A stretch of DNA of 64,000 nt from Straminergon stramineum (Eukaryota; Streptophyta; Bryopsida; Hypnales; Calliergonaceae), in contig OY987264.1 of the NCBI GenBank assembly GCA_963920665.1, positions 33,150,906 to 33,214,905 of the forward strand, read 5' to 3'. A program made the translations under genes and the position numbers. The notes beneath the pieces are model-generated. The model searched no databases. It saw only the letters and a program-made list of their open reading frames with translations, and was not told the origin of the DNA. Shown piece by piece: positions 23,649 through 35,505 of the stretch. Each line of letters starts with the position of its first letter. Within the stretch, counting starts at the first letter, position 1.

Positions 23649-24233
23649 TTAACCCCTAAAGGACCAAGTGTCCATTTGACATACGCAAGAAATCTCAAGA
23701 AGGTTCCTATGAAGTCATTTTTGGTCTGATTTTCATGAAATTTGGACACAATGTGTCACCATGTATACCCTTCTTGAAAATCTAATTTTTTTTCCAATCA
23801 GGTGCCTGGATTTGAAGATATGCTACCCTAAACTTTGCAGGCAGCTCGGGTAGCTTTAGGTAGCAGGTGCAAAACTCTTCCTATGATTTTGAAATTTGGT
23901 AGGTGTGTAGCTTACATGATTCAAGATGCAAATGTCAAAAGAAATAACTATGCTTAGTGTAAGAATCTCATTCTAGAAGGAGTTAAAGTTTGTAGGCCAT
24001 GTCAGGCAAGGTTGAAAAAAACTTTTTCACCTAACTTCAAACGTTATAATCTTTCAATCCATGCTATCAAAGTTTCTAAATTTTTTTCCCATGTTCCCAA
24101 ACAAGTCTTGTACAAATTTGGAAGGTGGAATTTATTTATTTATTTTAAAAAGTCATTTTTTTCTTGTTGCCCTAGAAAGTGGCAGTTTTTGATAATTTCT
24201 GCATAAAATGTGCCTTGGTCCTTTAGAGGTTAA
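23649..24233. mobile_element. TTAA-bounded inverted-repeat element, copy 2
   Basis: TTAA at 23649-23652 and 24230-24233 enclosing 577 bp. The ends CCCCTAAAGGACCAAG and, inverted, CCTCTAAAGGACCAAG differ at one base. The whole unit parallels the element at 22920-23494, about 735 bp upstream. Either two insertions of one family or a duplication of a block containing one element. Confidence 0.68.
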
Positions 24234-27200
24234 AAAAGTGATTTTTTAAGAATTGGAGGGGGGGGGGCTTCTTGGGCTGCCCACCAAGCAATGACAATGA
24301 CATATCATACAATAACTTTTGAACCATGTAATCAAAAGTTCTGGAAATTGCTGCGCCCTAAAGCTACTCCTCAAGGACATGTGTGAAAATTTCAAAGAAA
24401 AAGAATGAAAACTCCATTTGTAGTGAGCTACCTAAAATCACAATGTTGTTAGAAAATGCAGTTTGGGCATTTAGGGGTTCACAAATAGTGTTAAGATGGT
24501 TGCTTAGGAGGAGTGTTTGTAACATTAGTAGTATTCTTGACATTTTTTATACTATATGTCAACATGAACATTATTAAAAATCACAATAGTTGACAAGTAG
24601 TATGTTCCTATTGACATTTAGTGCTAATAGCACTAGTATTGTTGTTGACATTTGGTCTTCAAGTTCATAATTAGTATTGCAAACACTAATATTATTATTA
24701 GTGTAGTGCGCTACCACAAAAAGCTACTATTAATCCCTAAAGTGGGCTCACATGGGACTTCGGATAGGCTCGTATAGTCTCAATATTCATTGTGATTTTT
24801 TGAAATTTTTTGTAATGTCAAAGAAACACATTAGCTTTGGGAGGAATATAATTTTGTATTGCCATCAATGCTTGGGAGCAAATATATGGCGTAGTAAGCC
24901 AAAGATGGAGGTTGAAGGGTAGCACAACAAAAATCATGAAAAGTCAAAATCAATCTTTCAATATTTTTTCTGAAATATTATATTTTTGTCTACATGGGAA
25001 GCTTTGATTCACTCTATTTGGACTAGTGATGAGAAAGTTATGGACAATCTTGAATTGAAGGCAAACTAAGCATCTTTTTGAGTTTGTTTTTGGTCAAACT
25101 TTGAATGCAAATATCTTTCAATCTCTATGGTCAAATTTGATGAAATTTTTACCACATGATCTGGGCAAGTATAAGATCCTATGGGTAGATTCTAAAAAAA
25201 TGTATTTTTCTCTTTCCTTGGATGAATGCAATTGAAATGGCAATTTTGAGTGTTTTTTGCCAAGAATTGTCTTGAGGACTTTAATGGTTAACTATCTTTA
25301 TTAGCACCATTTTCCACAAGAAAGTGTCATTATGAAAAAGGGGATGTTATGAAATTCAAAACAGTGTGACAAGTTCATCACCAAGGTAGTATTGGGTGTA
25401 TTTACTAGGTTAAATGTCAAAAGAAGTGTTAGAATTATCTATCGTCAATGAAATGTATAAATGAGTGTCCAAAATAGATTTAAAACAAGTTTCGAGAAGA
25501 GCATTAAAAATGAGAATCAGAAGGAGTGTCAAAAGATACTTTTTCGACTTTTAAAATTTGTAACTAATTACAAAAATGTTCAAATACATGAAACAACTTG
25601 AGTTAAATTCGACCTCTTTTCTTGCCTTTCAAGAATAATTCACTTAGAAGTGTAACAAGGATTCCTAACCCTCCAAATGGAAGATTACTAGTGAGAAGAA
25701 TGCTTCATATATTGTTCATATATTCATAATACATGAACAAGAATTATATAGATGTTGTAAGATGCTAAGACTCTATTTTGAGTACAAAACCATCATTGAA
25801 TGTATAGGATTCGTGATAGAAATGTAGGCAACTTGAGCAACAATGAGGTAGACAATCCCAAAGAATGGATTGTAAGTTTTTTTATAAATTCATTTTTTTA
25901 CACTCTTTTAGAAAAACTTTAATGATCTATTAAATATTCCTTAGATGTTCTAATGACACTATTTTAATAGATTTTTCATATGTCTTTAGTAAGATTTTAG
26001 TTTCAATAGTCTTAGTTTTTGACATATAATTTTCAAGTCTTTTGTAAATAGTGTAGTTTGCAAAGTTATCAAAAATAGTGATAAAAAGCATAATTATTGA
26101 ATTGAAGAAACCAAGATGTGAATGTGATAGCTAAGCCATAGAAATAGTTGATTTTAAACATGATTTAGATTTTTTAATGAAATGACATTAAGTAGGAAGG
26201 CTCACTCTGTACATTTTGTACATTCCAAATAGCTCGGATCGCTCCATTTCATTCTTGCATTTAGCCAATAATTGACATTCTTGAATAAATCAATGACAAT
26301 TGAAGCTCAAAGAATTGATTTTTTGGCTACAATCAAACTTCTTTTAGATTATTTGTAGAGAAAAGGAAAATTCAATTCTAATAAAAAATTGCAACTTAGA
26401 GTGAGACAACTTCTAACTGAGTAAGAAGCCAACACAAGCTTGAAGGCTATATCATTAAAAGAATGACCCCATCTTGGATTTTTTGTAGGACCAAGTGACT
26501 TGCAATCTTGTCCTAATGCATGATTGAAAATTCACAATCAAAGCTTTGAATGAATCATATATGAAGTGACTTGGTGATTTCAATAGGAACTTTTACCTTT
26601 TGGATATTAAACCATAATAGAAAGTAACTATTTTAGGGTCTTAGTGTTGTGGTCATTTTAGGAAAATAGGTGAGTAACATGATTTGCCAAAAAATATAAT
26701 TTTATTTGATATCACTTCTCTCATATTTGTGGATATGTGAGGAAAATTTTGAAATAATTCAACCATCGTATAAGGCTTGACAAACATTCCATCTACAATG
26801 GAATCATCACTATGATTTATTAAGTCTTGAAGTTCCTTGCATTACAATCTAAGAAAAAAAATTATTATATTGTTGTCACTTATTGAATATTCAACTAATG
26901 AGTGAAGAATGAAGAAGAAATCAACAATGTTAAGTTAATATGACTAAAAAGAAATTAAAAAAACACAACAATATTGGATTGAAAAACAATTTGTCTTATG
27001 CTAAAATATGAGCCAATTCAATCTTCAAAGATCCACTAGTAGAAAGTTGTGATCAAAACAACAAAAAATCAACAATTTTTTGTTGTTCTAAGCATTAGCG
27101 GTTACAACTTAATCAATTTAACAAAATTCTATGAAGACCCCAATATATTTCTATTGTTCTAAGTACTTCATAATTTTTTTGTACCAAATCAACAAAAATT

Positions 27201-27274
27201 CAATAAATTTTGTAAATAACAATTTGATAGTCATATGTGCACATGCAAATTTAACAATGGTGTGTTGGGAGGAT
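24234..27274. other. AT-rich spacer with decayed repeats
   Basis: About 3 kb without a gene. Around 24940-25290 there is sequence related to the TTAA-element region (partly inverted: ACATGGGAAGCTTTGA; partly direct: ATCTTTCAATC), ending near GAGGACTTTAATGG|TTAA at 25290. An unpaired CACTA-like end, CACTAGTAGAAAG, begins at 27034 and is followed by a palindrome of AACAACAAAAAATC. Confidence 0.5.
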
Positions 27275-27453
27275 TGCTATTATGTGAGCCTATGAGCCTA
27301 TAATACTACACACCTATATTGTAGGTATATATATCATAGAAACCATCTATGATTATAGGGTATATATGTTACAAATACCCATATTATAGGTGTTTATGAT
27401 ACATACACCTTCTATAGTGTTGGGTATCTATATTATGGGTACCTATAATGTAG
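27275..27453. repeat. Left part of a miniature element split by the retrotransposon
   Basis: Begins TGCTATTATGTGAGCCTA. The reverse complement of 35361-35378, across the retrotransposon, reads TGCTAGTATGTGAGCCTA. The two pieces look like the ends of one older inverted-repeat element of about 230 bp interrupted by the insertion. No target duplication was recognised for the older element. Confidence 0.4.
27449..27453. repeat. Retrotransposon target-site duplication, left
   Basis: TGTAG directly before the 5' LTR, repeated exactly at 35330-35334 directly after the 3' LTR. Five bp is the standard size for Ty3/gypsy integrases. Confidence 0.95.
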
Positions 27454-28634
27454 TGTCACGACCCTCATCACAAGGCGTGCCCGTGCCACCTTGGTGAGCA
27501 AGGGGGACATTGGGGGTGACTCCCCAAGCCTTGCAAGAGATGAGGTGAGGGGGACTAGGAGTCCCGAGCGATCAGAGCGATGTAGCGCTCTGATCCGGAC
27601 GAATTTGGGGGCGTGTGATATACGCTTGGAAAGGTCTTGAGAAGACGCTTCCAGCCGTCCAAAGAACGCGTGATTTGGACTTGCGAGTCAAAAGTTATGG
27701 GCGTTCAAAGTTCGAGGTGTCCCGGTCGCGCCGGGAGCGCCCTGGTCGCGCCGGGAGTGCCCTGGTCGCGCCGGGAGTGCCTGGCCGCGCCGGGAGTGTC
27801 CCGGCCGCGGCGGGAGTGTCCCGAATCTTTGGAGGGCGATATCTTTGCGAGTACTTGTCCGAATGGAGCAAGTGAGTAGTCCATCGGCATCTACGCGTCG
27901 CGTAGATGTCGAAAATGGGGTCGCATGTGCGATTTGGATCCCGGACCGCAAAGTTATTCCGGGTGGAAGTTCGGGAGTCCCAAAGTAGTGCGAATCGGGA
28001 GAAATGGGTGGTCTTCCAAGATGGGGTGCATCTTGGGGGTTCCCGGTGACCTCTAGTATGGGGGGGGCTGCCGAATCCCGCAGAGAGTACTATGAGGAGG
28101 GGTGGTCTCCCTCCTCACTCCCGGATGGTGCCATGGTGAGCCTAAGTGGTCCCGGGTGGTGAGGCTAGTGTTGGAGCCTCACCACCACTTGTGTGTTACC
28201 ATGGAGTGCTTGTGCACTCCTTGATACCGGTTGGGTGGTGTCCCACTTCACACTAGGCCATGGTGTGAGTCCCGTTTGGTGAGTCCCGATTAGTGAGTCC
28301 CGAAATGAGTTGGGTTGGGCCTAGTGGGGAGTTGGGTCCCATTCAAGGGCGGTTAGCACCGGTGGGAGTAGTGCCTCACCGAGTGCTTGGACATCAATGG
28401 AAGTTCCGCCCCATGTCATCAAATGACATGCCCGGTGTCTTGTGGGAGTTAAGTATTGGAAAGAAAGGATTGGGAGTCACGGAGGAATGGGGAACCCCGT
28501 GACTTGGGTTGGAACCTAACATTGTGGGTGCGTGGCATGTGCAGTGTTAGGAGAGCGTGAACCTTAGTGGCACTAAGGTGCTAAGTGTTTGGAAAGTGAG
28601 CTTAAGGTGGTAAGTGTCACTAAGGGGCGCGACA
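27454..28634 (+). repeat. 5' LTR (1,181 bp)
   Basis: Starts TG and ends CA. It contains a GC-rich tandem repeat at 27724-27822 with five units of 19-20 bp (GGTCGCGCCGGGAGTGCCCT type). The 3' LTR has four. The LTR is expected to hold the promoter and polyadenylation signals; I could not place a transcription start. Confidence 0.96.
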
Positions 28635-28636
28635 CT

Positions 28637-28654
28637 TGGTATCAGAGCAGGGCT
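28637..28654 (+). promoter_or_regulatory. Primer-binding site (initiator tRNA-Met)
   Basis: TGGTATCAGAGC begins 2 bp after the 5' LTR. It is complementary to the 3' end of plant initiator tRNA-Met, the usual primer for plant LTR elements. Complementarity breaks down after about 12 bases. Confidence 0.92.
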
Positions 28655-28680
28655 ACGTAGTGCGACGGAGTTTGGAAGGC

Positions 28681-31600
28681 ATGGCTAGAAAGGGTACCAA
28701 AGTTGGGGAAGTTGAGCCTTCTGAACAGGGTCGACGGACACGTAGTCAAGGTCAAGAGCATGGAGAAGCCTCAGAAACACAAGGTGAAAGGGTGCACTCT
28801 TCGGAGGAAGGAGTGAACCCCATAGCGAAGCAAGAAGGGCTAGCTATGAAACATAGTGGGAACCAAGAAGCTAGTGAAGACAATCGGGATACTGCCTCTA
28901 GTCCTTTGAGGGCACCACGAAGTCGGAAAAGGAAGTCACGTGATGTGATGTTTGAGGAACTTGTCAAAACTCTTCGGGACATGCAAGGGGAAATTAGAGA
29001 GCTAAAAGAGAAGAGCTCAAGCTCTTCATCCCACAAGTTGTGCAAGACCAACATGCCCTCTTCTTTCACGGGGATGGGCAAGGCTCATAAGGTTAAGGAC
29101 TTTCTTGTGGAGATGGAGATGTACTTCGAAGCTCAACGTGCATTTGAAGAGGACAAGATCACTATTGCGGTGACTTTCTTGAAGGATCATGCCTTGACGT
29201 GGTGGACCCAATACAAAGAGGAGAATGGGGAGGTGGTGGAGAACCTTAATTGGGCTAGTTTCAAGGAACTACTAGGTAACCGGTTCACACCGGAGTACCA
29301 AGACCTTCGTGATGGGATGGCATTAGTGCGGTTGAAGCAAACCGGCACTTTGAGGGGGTATGTGCGGGAGTTCAACGCACAACTAAGTGTACTCCCAAAG
29401 TTAGATGAATTGGCGAAGAAGATCATTTTCTTCAGTGGACTCCAAAGTTGGGCGGAACGAGCATTGTTTCGAATGCCAAGGTTGCCAGAATCATGTGCTG
29501 AGTTATTGAAGCTTGCGGAGAGGATTGGGGACGATGAAGGTCCCAACAAGAGGTCCAAAGATGGGGCCTCAACACATGAATCTACCAAGGCACATTCGAA
29601 GCACCAACTAAGGAAACGTGTTTGGCAAAAGCGGAAGCATGGGCAAGATGGAGGACAACCAAGTGGGAATAAAGGGGGTTCTACTAAAGGAAAAGCGGAA
29701 GGTGACAACAAGCCAAAGGGGGATGGAAGTCAAATGACTTGCTTCAATTGTGGTGAGAAGGGCCACATGGCAAAGGGTTGCATCAAACCGCGGGTGAGTA
29801 CTCAAAGCATGCGCACCCACTTGACAAAACACTTGCTTCATGGGGGCTTTGTGGCTAAGGCAAGTAGAACCAAAATAAAACCAAGGTTGTTATTTCTCCA
29901 AGGGACCATTGGCCAACGTGATGTTTCATTTTTGTTGGATACAGGGGCAACCCACTCGTTTATAAGTCCAAGAGCAGTGGAGGAGTTGGGCTTGCAAAAG
30001 ACTAAGGCAAGCAAGCCCATCAATGTGAGGTTTGCCAAGGGTAAGCCTCACCAAACAAGCCACATTGTGACGGATGTGGAGGTGAAGTGTGGAGAATTTT
30101 CTTTTGTGGAAGACTTCACCGTATGTGATATGGATGGAGTGGACTTCATCCTAGGAAATACCTTTTTGGATACATATGAGGTAGATATACGGCGGCGACC
30201 AAAGGTGAAGGTTGTCGCTAATGCGAATGGTAGGGAAATAGAGTTGGAAATAACTAGGACTCCTTCATTATTGGGGAGTCGAATCCTACTAGCTAGCATT
30301 GAGGACCTAGAGGAAAATAGGTTTTTGATTGTGATGCGGGCGGACTCACATGAAGGAGTTAGCCATGGAGGTGCTAAGGGGAAGCAACCTCCAAAATGTG
30401 TTGGTGATGTAATCCGAAAGTTTGTGGACGTACTTACTCAAGAGTTGCCCGATGAGCTACCACCAAAGAGAGAAGTGGATCACAAGATTGAGGTGGTGCC
30501 GGGGTCGGAGCCACCGTCCAAGGCACCATATAGATTGAACCAAAGGGAGTTGGAAGAGTTGAAGAAACAACTCAAGGAGCTTTTGGCAAAGGGGTATATT
30601 CGCCAAAGCAAGTCACCTTATGGAGCACCGGTCTTGTTTGTGGACAAGAAAGATGGGAAACTTCGCATGTGTGTGGATTACCGGGCTCTAAATAAGGTGA
30701 CCATCAAGAACAACTATCCTTTGCCTCGAATTGATGATCTCTTTGATCGGTTGGCGGGGGCTAAGTACTATAGCCGCATTGACTTGAAATCGGGTTACTA
30801 CCAAATTCGCATTGCGGAGGGTGACGTTGAGAAAACGGCTTGTAGGACAAGATATGGGTCCTATGAGTTTTTGGTCATGCCATTTGGATTGTGTAATGGG
30901 CCTTCGACTTTTACCACACTCATGAATATGATATTTCATGAAGAGCTTGATGAGTTTGTCATTGTATACATTGATGACATTTTGGTGTTTTCCAAGACGG
31001 CGGAGGAGCATGCTAGGCATCTTGAGGTGGTGCTTCAAAAACTAAGGGATAACAAGTTATATGCAAATGGGGAGAAAAGTGAGTTTGGTTTGATGGAAAT
31101 GGAGTTCTTGGGACACATTATGACGGGGTCGGGAATCAAGCCGGACAACAAAAAGGTAGAGGCAATTCAAAAGTGGAAAAGGCCTACAACCCAAAAGGGA
31201 GTTAGATCCTTTCTTGGGTTGGCCAACTATTATAGACGGTTCATTCGTGACTTTTCCAAAATTGCCAAGCCTATGTCCGACTTATTGAAGAAAAACCTTG
31301 CCATAGTGTGGACGGATGATTGTGAGAGATCATTTGAAGAACTCAAACAAAAGCTTTCTTCTCCACCAGTATTGAAGTTTCCCGAGTTTGAGAAACCTTT
31401 TGAGGTGCACACCGATGCAAGCGACTTTGCCATTGGGGGAGTGCTCATGCAAGATGGGCGGCCTATTGCGTTTGAGAGCAAAAAGCTTGATGGAACTCAA
31501 ACCAAGTGGCCAACGCATGAGAAGGAAATGTTTGCCGTGGTGCATTGTTTGAAGACATGGCAATATTACCTTGGTCTTCATAAGACCAAGGTATACACCG

Positions 31601-33279
31601 ATAATGTGTCTTTGAAGTACTTTGAGAACCAAGCTCGGGTGTCACCAAAGCAATTGAGGTGGTATGATACCTTGGCGCTTATGAATGTGGAGTTGATCCA
31701 CAAGCCGGGGCGTGAGAATGTAGTGCCGGATGCACTAAGTCGGAAGGAGGAGCATAGGCCAAGTACCACCCAAATTTTGCGCATGATGTATGCGGGTGAA
31801 GGGGACTTGGCTAGGAAGATAAGGGAGGCGTATATGAAGGACCCGGAAGCTCAAAAGTTTTTGAGTGACTTGCGAAGTGGTAAGAAAGTGAAAGGAATCC
31901 GGTTGCATGAAGGCTTGATCAAGTTCAAACAAACTAGGGTGTATGTTCCAAGTGGCAAGTTGAGGTTAACCGTGTTGAAAGAGGAACATGATAACCCCTT
32001 GGCCGGGCATAGGGGGGAGAAATCCACCATATGTTCGGTTAGCAAGAGGTTTTATTGGCCGGGGATGAAAGAAGACATTACCCATTATGTGAAGACTTGT
32101 GTCATTTGCCAAGGCAACCGGGCATCTTATCAAAAGCAAGCGGGATTGTTACAACCTTTGCCTATTCCAAGTGGGCCATGGGAATGTGTTTCCATGGACT
32201 TCATCACGAGCCTTCCGATGTCACGAGGGTATGATGCGATCTTTGTGGTGGTAGATCGCTTTAGCAAGTTGGCACTCATGGAGCCAACTCGGGGGACGGC
32301 GACCGCATTGGAGACCGCGGTCTTGTTCCTCAACATGTGGTGGCGACATCACGGATTGCCAAGGGTGATTGTTTCGGATAGAGACCCTAAGTTTACAAGT
32401 GCATTTTGGAGGCACTTGTTTCGTAAGATGAAGACTAAACTTGCGTTTAGCACGGCATTTCATCCTCAAACCGATGGACAAACGGAGAGGGTGAATGGGG
32501 TTCTCAATCAATACCTAAGGAATTACGTGAGTGCAGACCAAAGTGATTGGACGGAGTACTTGGTTTTGGCAGAGTTTAGTTACAACAAAGCTAAGCATGC
32601 GGCGACTGGGGAATCACCGTTCAAAGTGGCCTATGGAGTGGAGCCACTTATGCCTACCGACTTAGCCTTGGAGCAAGCACAAGTGGAGCCGTTGCCAAAC
32701 CAAGATGCGGAGGACTTGATTGCCAAAAGGGAGCAAATGCTCGAAAAGACCAAGGTATGGTTAGCCAAAGCACAAAAGAGGTATGTGGACCAAGTGAACA
32801 AAGGGCGACGCCATGTTGAGTATGAGGAGGGCAAAAAGGTTTGGTTGAATGTGAAGAACTTCACCTTACCGGAGGGCCTAACTCCCAAATTCATGGCAAA
32901 GTATGCGGGTCCGTTTGTCATTGAAAAGCGCTTGTTTGAAGATGTCTATAAGTTAACATTACCACCAGAGATCAAGGTGCATCCAACTTTTCATGTTTCA
33001 TTGCTCAAGCCATATTATGAAGATACCTTGAGGCCGGAGCGCAAGCAAGTGTTGCGGCCTCCACCGGAGTTGGTTGGTGACCACCTTGAGTATGAGGTGG
33101 AAGGGATCTTGAAAAGTAGGAACACCAAGAGGAAAGGTAAAGAGTACTTGGTGAAATGGCGGGGATATCATGAGAAGGAAGCAACTTGGGTAGAGGCCAA
33201 ACATATGGTCAATGCCAAGGAGGTAGTGGACTTGTATGAAGCTCAAAGGCAAGGCAACAAACGAGGACGGATGCGTTGA
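28681..33279 (+). CDS. Gag-Pol polyprotein with C-terminal chromodomain
   Basis: One frame of 1532 codons from the first ATG at 28681; upstream in-frame codons run through the primer-binding site and are not translated from an ATG. Order, with approximate residues from this ATG: retrotransposon Gag domain (115-290); CCHC knuckle [14 protein letters not shown] (353-366); aspartic protease [10 protein letters not shown] (417-426); reverse transcriptase with YIDD (about 763); RNase H with HTDAS (about 909); integrase zinc-binding HHCC (1100-1140); integrase core with Asp in MDFIT (about 1170), Asp in SDRDPKF (about 1232) and Glu in DGQTERVNG (about 1268); chromodomain [23 protein letters not shown] (1470-1512). 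Chromodomains guide integration to marked chromatin in this clade. There are no stops or frameshifts, and Gag and Pol share one frame, so expression does not need a frameshift. Confidence 0.96.
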   Translation: MARKGTKVGEVEPSEQGRRTRSQGQEHGEASETQGERVHSSEEGVNPIAKQEGLAMKHSGNQEASEDNRDTASSPLRAPRSRKRKSRDVMFEELVKTLRDMQGEIRELKEKSSSSSSHKLCKTNMPSSFTGMGKAHKVKDFLVEMEMYFEAQRAFEEDKITIAVTFLKDHALTWWTQYKEENGEVVENLNWASFKELLGNRFTPEYQDLRDGMALVRLKQTGTLRGYVREFNAQLSVLPKLDELAKKIIFFSGLQSWAERALFRMPRLPESCAELLKLAERIGDDEGPNKRSKDGASTHESTKAHSKHQLRKRVWQKRKHGQDGGQPSGNKGGSTKGKAEGDNKPKGDGSQMTCFNCGEKGHMAKGCIKPRVSTQSMRTHLTKHLLHGGFVAKASRTKIKPRLLFLQGTIGQRDVSFLLDTGATHSFISPRAVEELGLQKTKASKPINVRFAKGKPHQTSHIVTDVEVKCGEFSFVEDFTVCDMDGVDFILGNTFLDTYEVDIRRRPKVKVVANANGREIELEITRTPSLLGSRILLASIEDLEENRFLIVMRADSHEGVSHGGAKGKQPPKCVGDVIRKFVDVLTQELPDELPPKREVDHKIEVVPGSEPPSKAPYRLNQRELEELKKQLKELLAKGYIRQSKSPYGAPVLFVDKKDGKLRMCVDYRALNKVTIKNNYPLPRIDDLFDRLAGAKYYSRIDLKSGYYQIRIAEGDVEKTACRTRYGSYEFLVMPFGLCNGPSTFTTLMNMIFHEELDEFVIVYIDDILVFSKTAEEHARHLEVVLQKLRDNKLYANGEKSEFGLMEMEFLGHIMTGSGIKPDNKKVEAIQKWKRPTTQKGVRSFLGLANYYRRFIRDFSKIAKPMSDLLKKNLAIVWTDDCERSFEELKQKLSSPPVLKFPEFEKPFEVHTDASDFAIGGVLMQDGRPIAFESKKLDGTQTKWPTHEKEMFAVVHCLKTWQYYLGLHKTKVYTDNVSLKYFENQARVSPKQLRWYDTLALMNVELIHKPGRENVVPDALSRKEEHRPSTTQILRMMYAGEGDLARKIREAYMKDPEAQKFLSDLRSGKKVKGIRLHEGLIKFKQTRVYVPSGKLRLTVLKEEHDNPLAGHRGEKSTICSVSKRFYWPGMKEDITHYVKTCVICQGNRASYQKQAGLLQPLPIPSGPWECVSMDFITSLPMSRGYDAIFVVVDRFSKLALMEPTRGTATALETAVLFLNMWWRHHGLPRVIVSDRDPKFTSAFWRHLFRKMKTKLAFSTAFHPQTDGQTERVNGVLNQYLRNYVSADQSDWTEYLVLAEFSYNKAKHAATGESPFKVAYGVEPLMPTDLALEQAQVEPLPNQDAEDLIAKREQMLEKTKVWLAKAQKRYVDQVNKGRRHVEYEEGKKVWLNVKNFTLPEGLTPKFMAKYAGPFVIEKRLFEDVYKLTLPPEIKVHPTFHVSLLKPYYEDTLRPERKQVLRPPPELVGDHLEYEVEGILKSRNTKRKGKEYLVKWRGYHEKEATWVEAKHMVNAKEVVDLYEAQRQGNKRGRMR

Positions 33280-34167
33280 TGAGGACATCAACCTTTGTTG
33301 GTGGGGGTGAAATACCACACTTGGGTAGACTTTGCTTAGTGCTTGATTAGGAAGTTGTGCTAGGCACACTTTGTAATACTTGGTTGGCAATAAAGTTGCT
33401 TGAGGTTGTAAGTGCATTTCGGAATTGTGTGGCTTAAAAATGTGAGATGAGTCCTAGTCTCTTCATTAGAGGTAAGTTGGGTAGATGAGGATTGAAGTGA
33501 TATGCGAAGCCAACTTTTGGAATGCTGCCAATTAGGGGCCTTGGCTTGGGGGTTGTGAATGGGTGATTCCACATAAGTCCCAAGCCTTGGACTTGCCCGG
33601 GCGGGGGCAAGGTAGTGGCACGGGCTTATAAAAGTGCCTTTGCGAGTTGTCCATCGATAACGCATAGCTTGATCAACTATGTCTTTAGAGTGAAGCAAAG
33701 ACAAGTCGGGCGGGACTTAACACTATCCTGAGGCGGGCAAAGTTCATCACTTAATGGCAGAAATGTTAGAAAGGGGTCTTGGAGTTGCGTCCAAGTGGAA
33801 GTTGGTTAGCCTTGAAATCATCCTAAGTCAAGTGAGAAATGTGATAGGCTAGTTGGGCCTAGCTTGGAACTAAGGTTTGGGAAAGTTCCTTTGAGCCAAT
33901 TAAGTTCGAGAGAGTCTCAAGGTAGGTAGGTCTAAGTAGATTAGGTCCTCTTTTGAGAAAGGCTAGGGTGCCTTGGACCTAAGACCTATCTAATGACACC
34001 TTTGAGGACTTAGCCATTTAGACCAAGTAAGGGGACTTGGTGCATTGTGGGGCTAGCTACCCGGGAACACAATGCAAGTGTTAAGGAGGTGGGCTACCTT
34101 AGAAACTTAACACTACCGGCATGAAGTAATGTCGATGAGGGCATCGACGCTATTTGGTGGGGGTGAG
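33278..34167 (+). other. Non-coding 3' segment of the retrotransposon with duplicated polypurine region
   Basis: About 890 bp between the stop codon and the 3' LTR, with no long frame. It is bounded by two related 33-bp blocks: 33278-33310, overlapping the end of the coding frame, and 34134-34166, abutting the 3' LTR. Both end TTGGTGGGGGTGA and I count 27 of 33 matches. The second contains the functional polypurine tract. The first may be an ancestral tract or the footprint of a duplication. Confidence 0.75.
34153..34167 (+). promoter_or_regulatory. Polypurine tract
   Basis: TTTGGTGGGGGTGAG directly abuts the TG of the 3' LTR. This is the position of the plus-strand primer. Confidence 0.85.
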
Positions 34168-35329
34168 TGTCACGACCCTCATCACAAGGCGTGCCCGTGC
34201 CACCTTGGTGAGCAAGGGGGACATTGGGGGTGACTCCCCAAGCCTTGCAAGAGATGAGGTGAGGGGGACTAGGAGTCCCGAGCGATCAGAGCGATGTAGC
34301 GCTCTGATCCGGACGAATTTGGGGGCGTGTGATATACGCTTGGAAAGGTCTTGAGAAGACGCTTCCAGCCGTCCAAAGAACGCGTGATTTGGACTTGCGA
34401 GTCAAAAGTTATGGGCGTTCAAAGTTCGAGGTGTCCCGGTCGCGCCGGGAGCGCCCTGGTCGCGCCGGGAGTGCCCTGGCCGCGCCGGGAGTGTCCCGGC
34501 CGCGGCGGGAGTGTCCCGAATCTTTGGAGGGCGATATCTTTGCGAGTACTTGTCCGAATGGAGCAAGTGAGTAGTCCATCGGCATCTACGCGTCGCGTAG
34601 ATGTCGAAAATGGGGTCGCATGTGCGATTTGGATCCCGGACCGCAAAGTTATTCCGGGTGGAAGTTCGGGAGTCCCAAAGTAGTGCGAATCGGGAGAAAT
34701 GGGTGGTCTTCCAAGATGGGGTGCATCTTGGGGGTTCCCGGTGACCTCTAGTATGGGGGGGGCTGCCGAATCCCGCAGAGAGTACTATGAGGAGGGGTGG
34801 TCTCCCTCCTCACTCCCGGATGGTGCCATGGTGAGCCTAAGTGGTCCCGGGTGGTGAGGCTAGTGTTGGAGCCTCACCACCACTTGTGTGTTACCATGGA
34901 GTGCTTGTGCACTCCTTGATACCGGTTGGGTGGTGTCCCACTTCACACTAGGCCATGGTGTGAGTCCCGTTTGGTGAGTCCCGATTAGTGAGTCCCGAAA
35001 TGAGTTGGGTTGGGCCTAGTGGGGAGTTGGGTCCCATTCAAGGGCGGTTAGCACCGGTGGGAGTAGTGCCTCACCGAGTGCTTGGACATCAATGGAAGTT
35101 CCGCCCCATGTCATCAAATGACATGCCCGGTGTCTTGTGGGAGTTAAGTATTGGAAAGAAAGGATTGGGAGTCACGGAGGAATGGGGAACCCCGTGACTT
35201 GGGTTGGAACCTAACATTGTGGGTGCGTGGCATGTGCAGTGTTAGGAGAGCGTGAACCTTAGTGGCACTAAGGTGCTAAGTGTTTGGAAAGTGAGCTTAA
35301 GGTGGTAAGTGTCACTAAGGGGCGCGACA
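34168..35329 (+). repeat. 3' LTR (1,162 bp)
   Basis: Matches the 5' LTR base for base wherever I compared it, except for one missing 19-bp unit in the GC-rich array (34439-34518 here, four units). The length difference of 19 bp is fully explained by that unit. Confidence 0.96.
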
Positions 35330-35334
35330 TGTAG
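35330..35334. repeat. Retrotransposon target-site duplication, right
   Basis: TGTAG, identical to 27449-27453. Confidence 0.95.
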
Positions 35335-35339
35335 CCTCA

Positions 35340-35505
35340 ATGCTCACAAGCTCGCATTCTTAGGCTCACATACTAGCACCGTTGGGTTTGTTGGTTGGAA
35401 AATTTGGTTTGCAAAGGTGAAGTCTTGGGTTCAAACCTTGGTGCCAACACATATTGATGTGGTAGTTTTTGGTAGTACTGACATGGCAGCCAAACAACAC
35501 TTTTG
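35340..35505 (+). repeat. Possible tRNA-derived SINE-like segment
   Basis: TAGCACCGTTGG at 35374-35385 resembles a Pol III A box (TRGYNNAGYNGG, one mismatch). GGTTCAAACC at 35428-35437 matches a B box. Spacing is about 50 bp. I found no clear 3' tail or target duplication. It overlaps the right end of the split miniature element, so the resemblance may be coincidental. Confidence 0.3.

Larger units (their letters stand above)
27454..35329 (+). mobile_element. Complete Ty3/gypsy chromovirus retrotransposon (7,876 bp)
   Basis: LTRs 27454-28634 and 34168-35329, both TGTCACGACC..GCGCGACA, flanked by a 5-bp TGTAG duplication. A primer-binding site follows the 5' LTR and a purine-rich tract precedes the 3' LTR. 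The interior holds one open gag-pol frame ending in a chromodomain. By eye the LTRs differ only by one 19-bp repeat unit, and I noticed no substitutions, so insertion was very recent. All parts needed for autonomous transposition appear present. Confidence 0.97.

Noticed and set aside
27615..27951. Short frames rich in Gly, Arg and Pro within the LTRs
   Set aside because: They come from the GC-rich 20-bp LTR repeat and appear in both LTRs in several frames.
28636..28680. Upstream extension of the Gag-Pol frame
   Set aside because: It starts at a TTG within the primer-binding site; the first ATG is at 28681.
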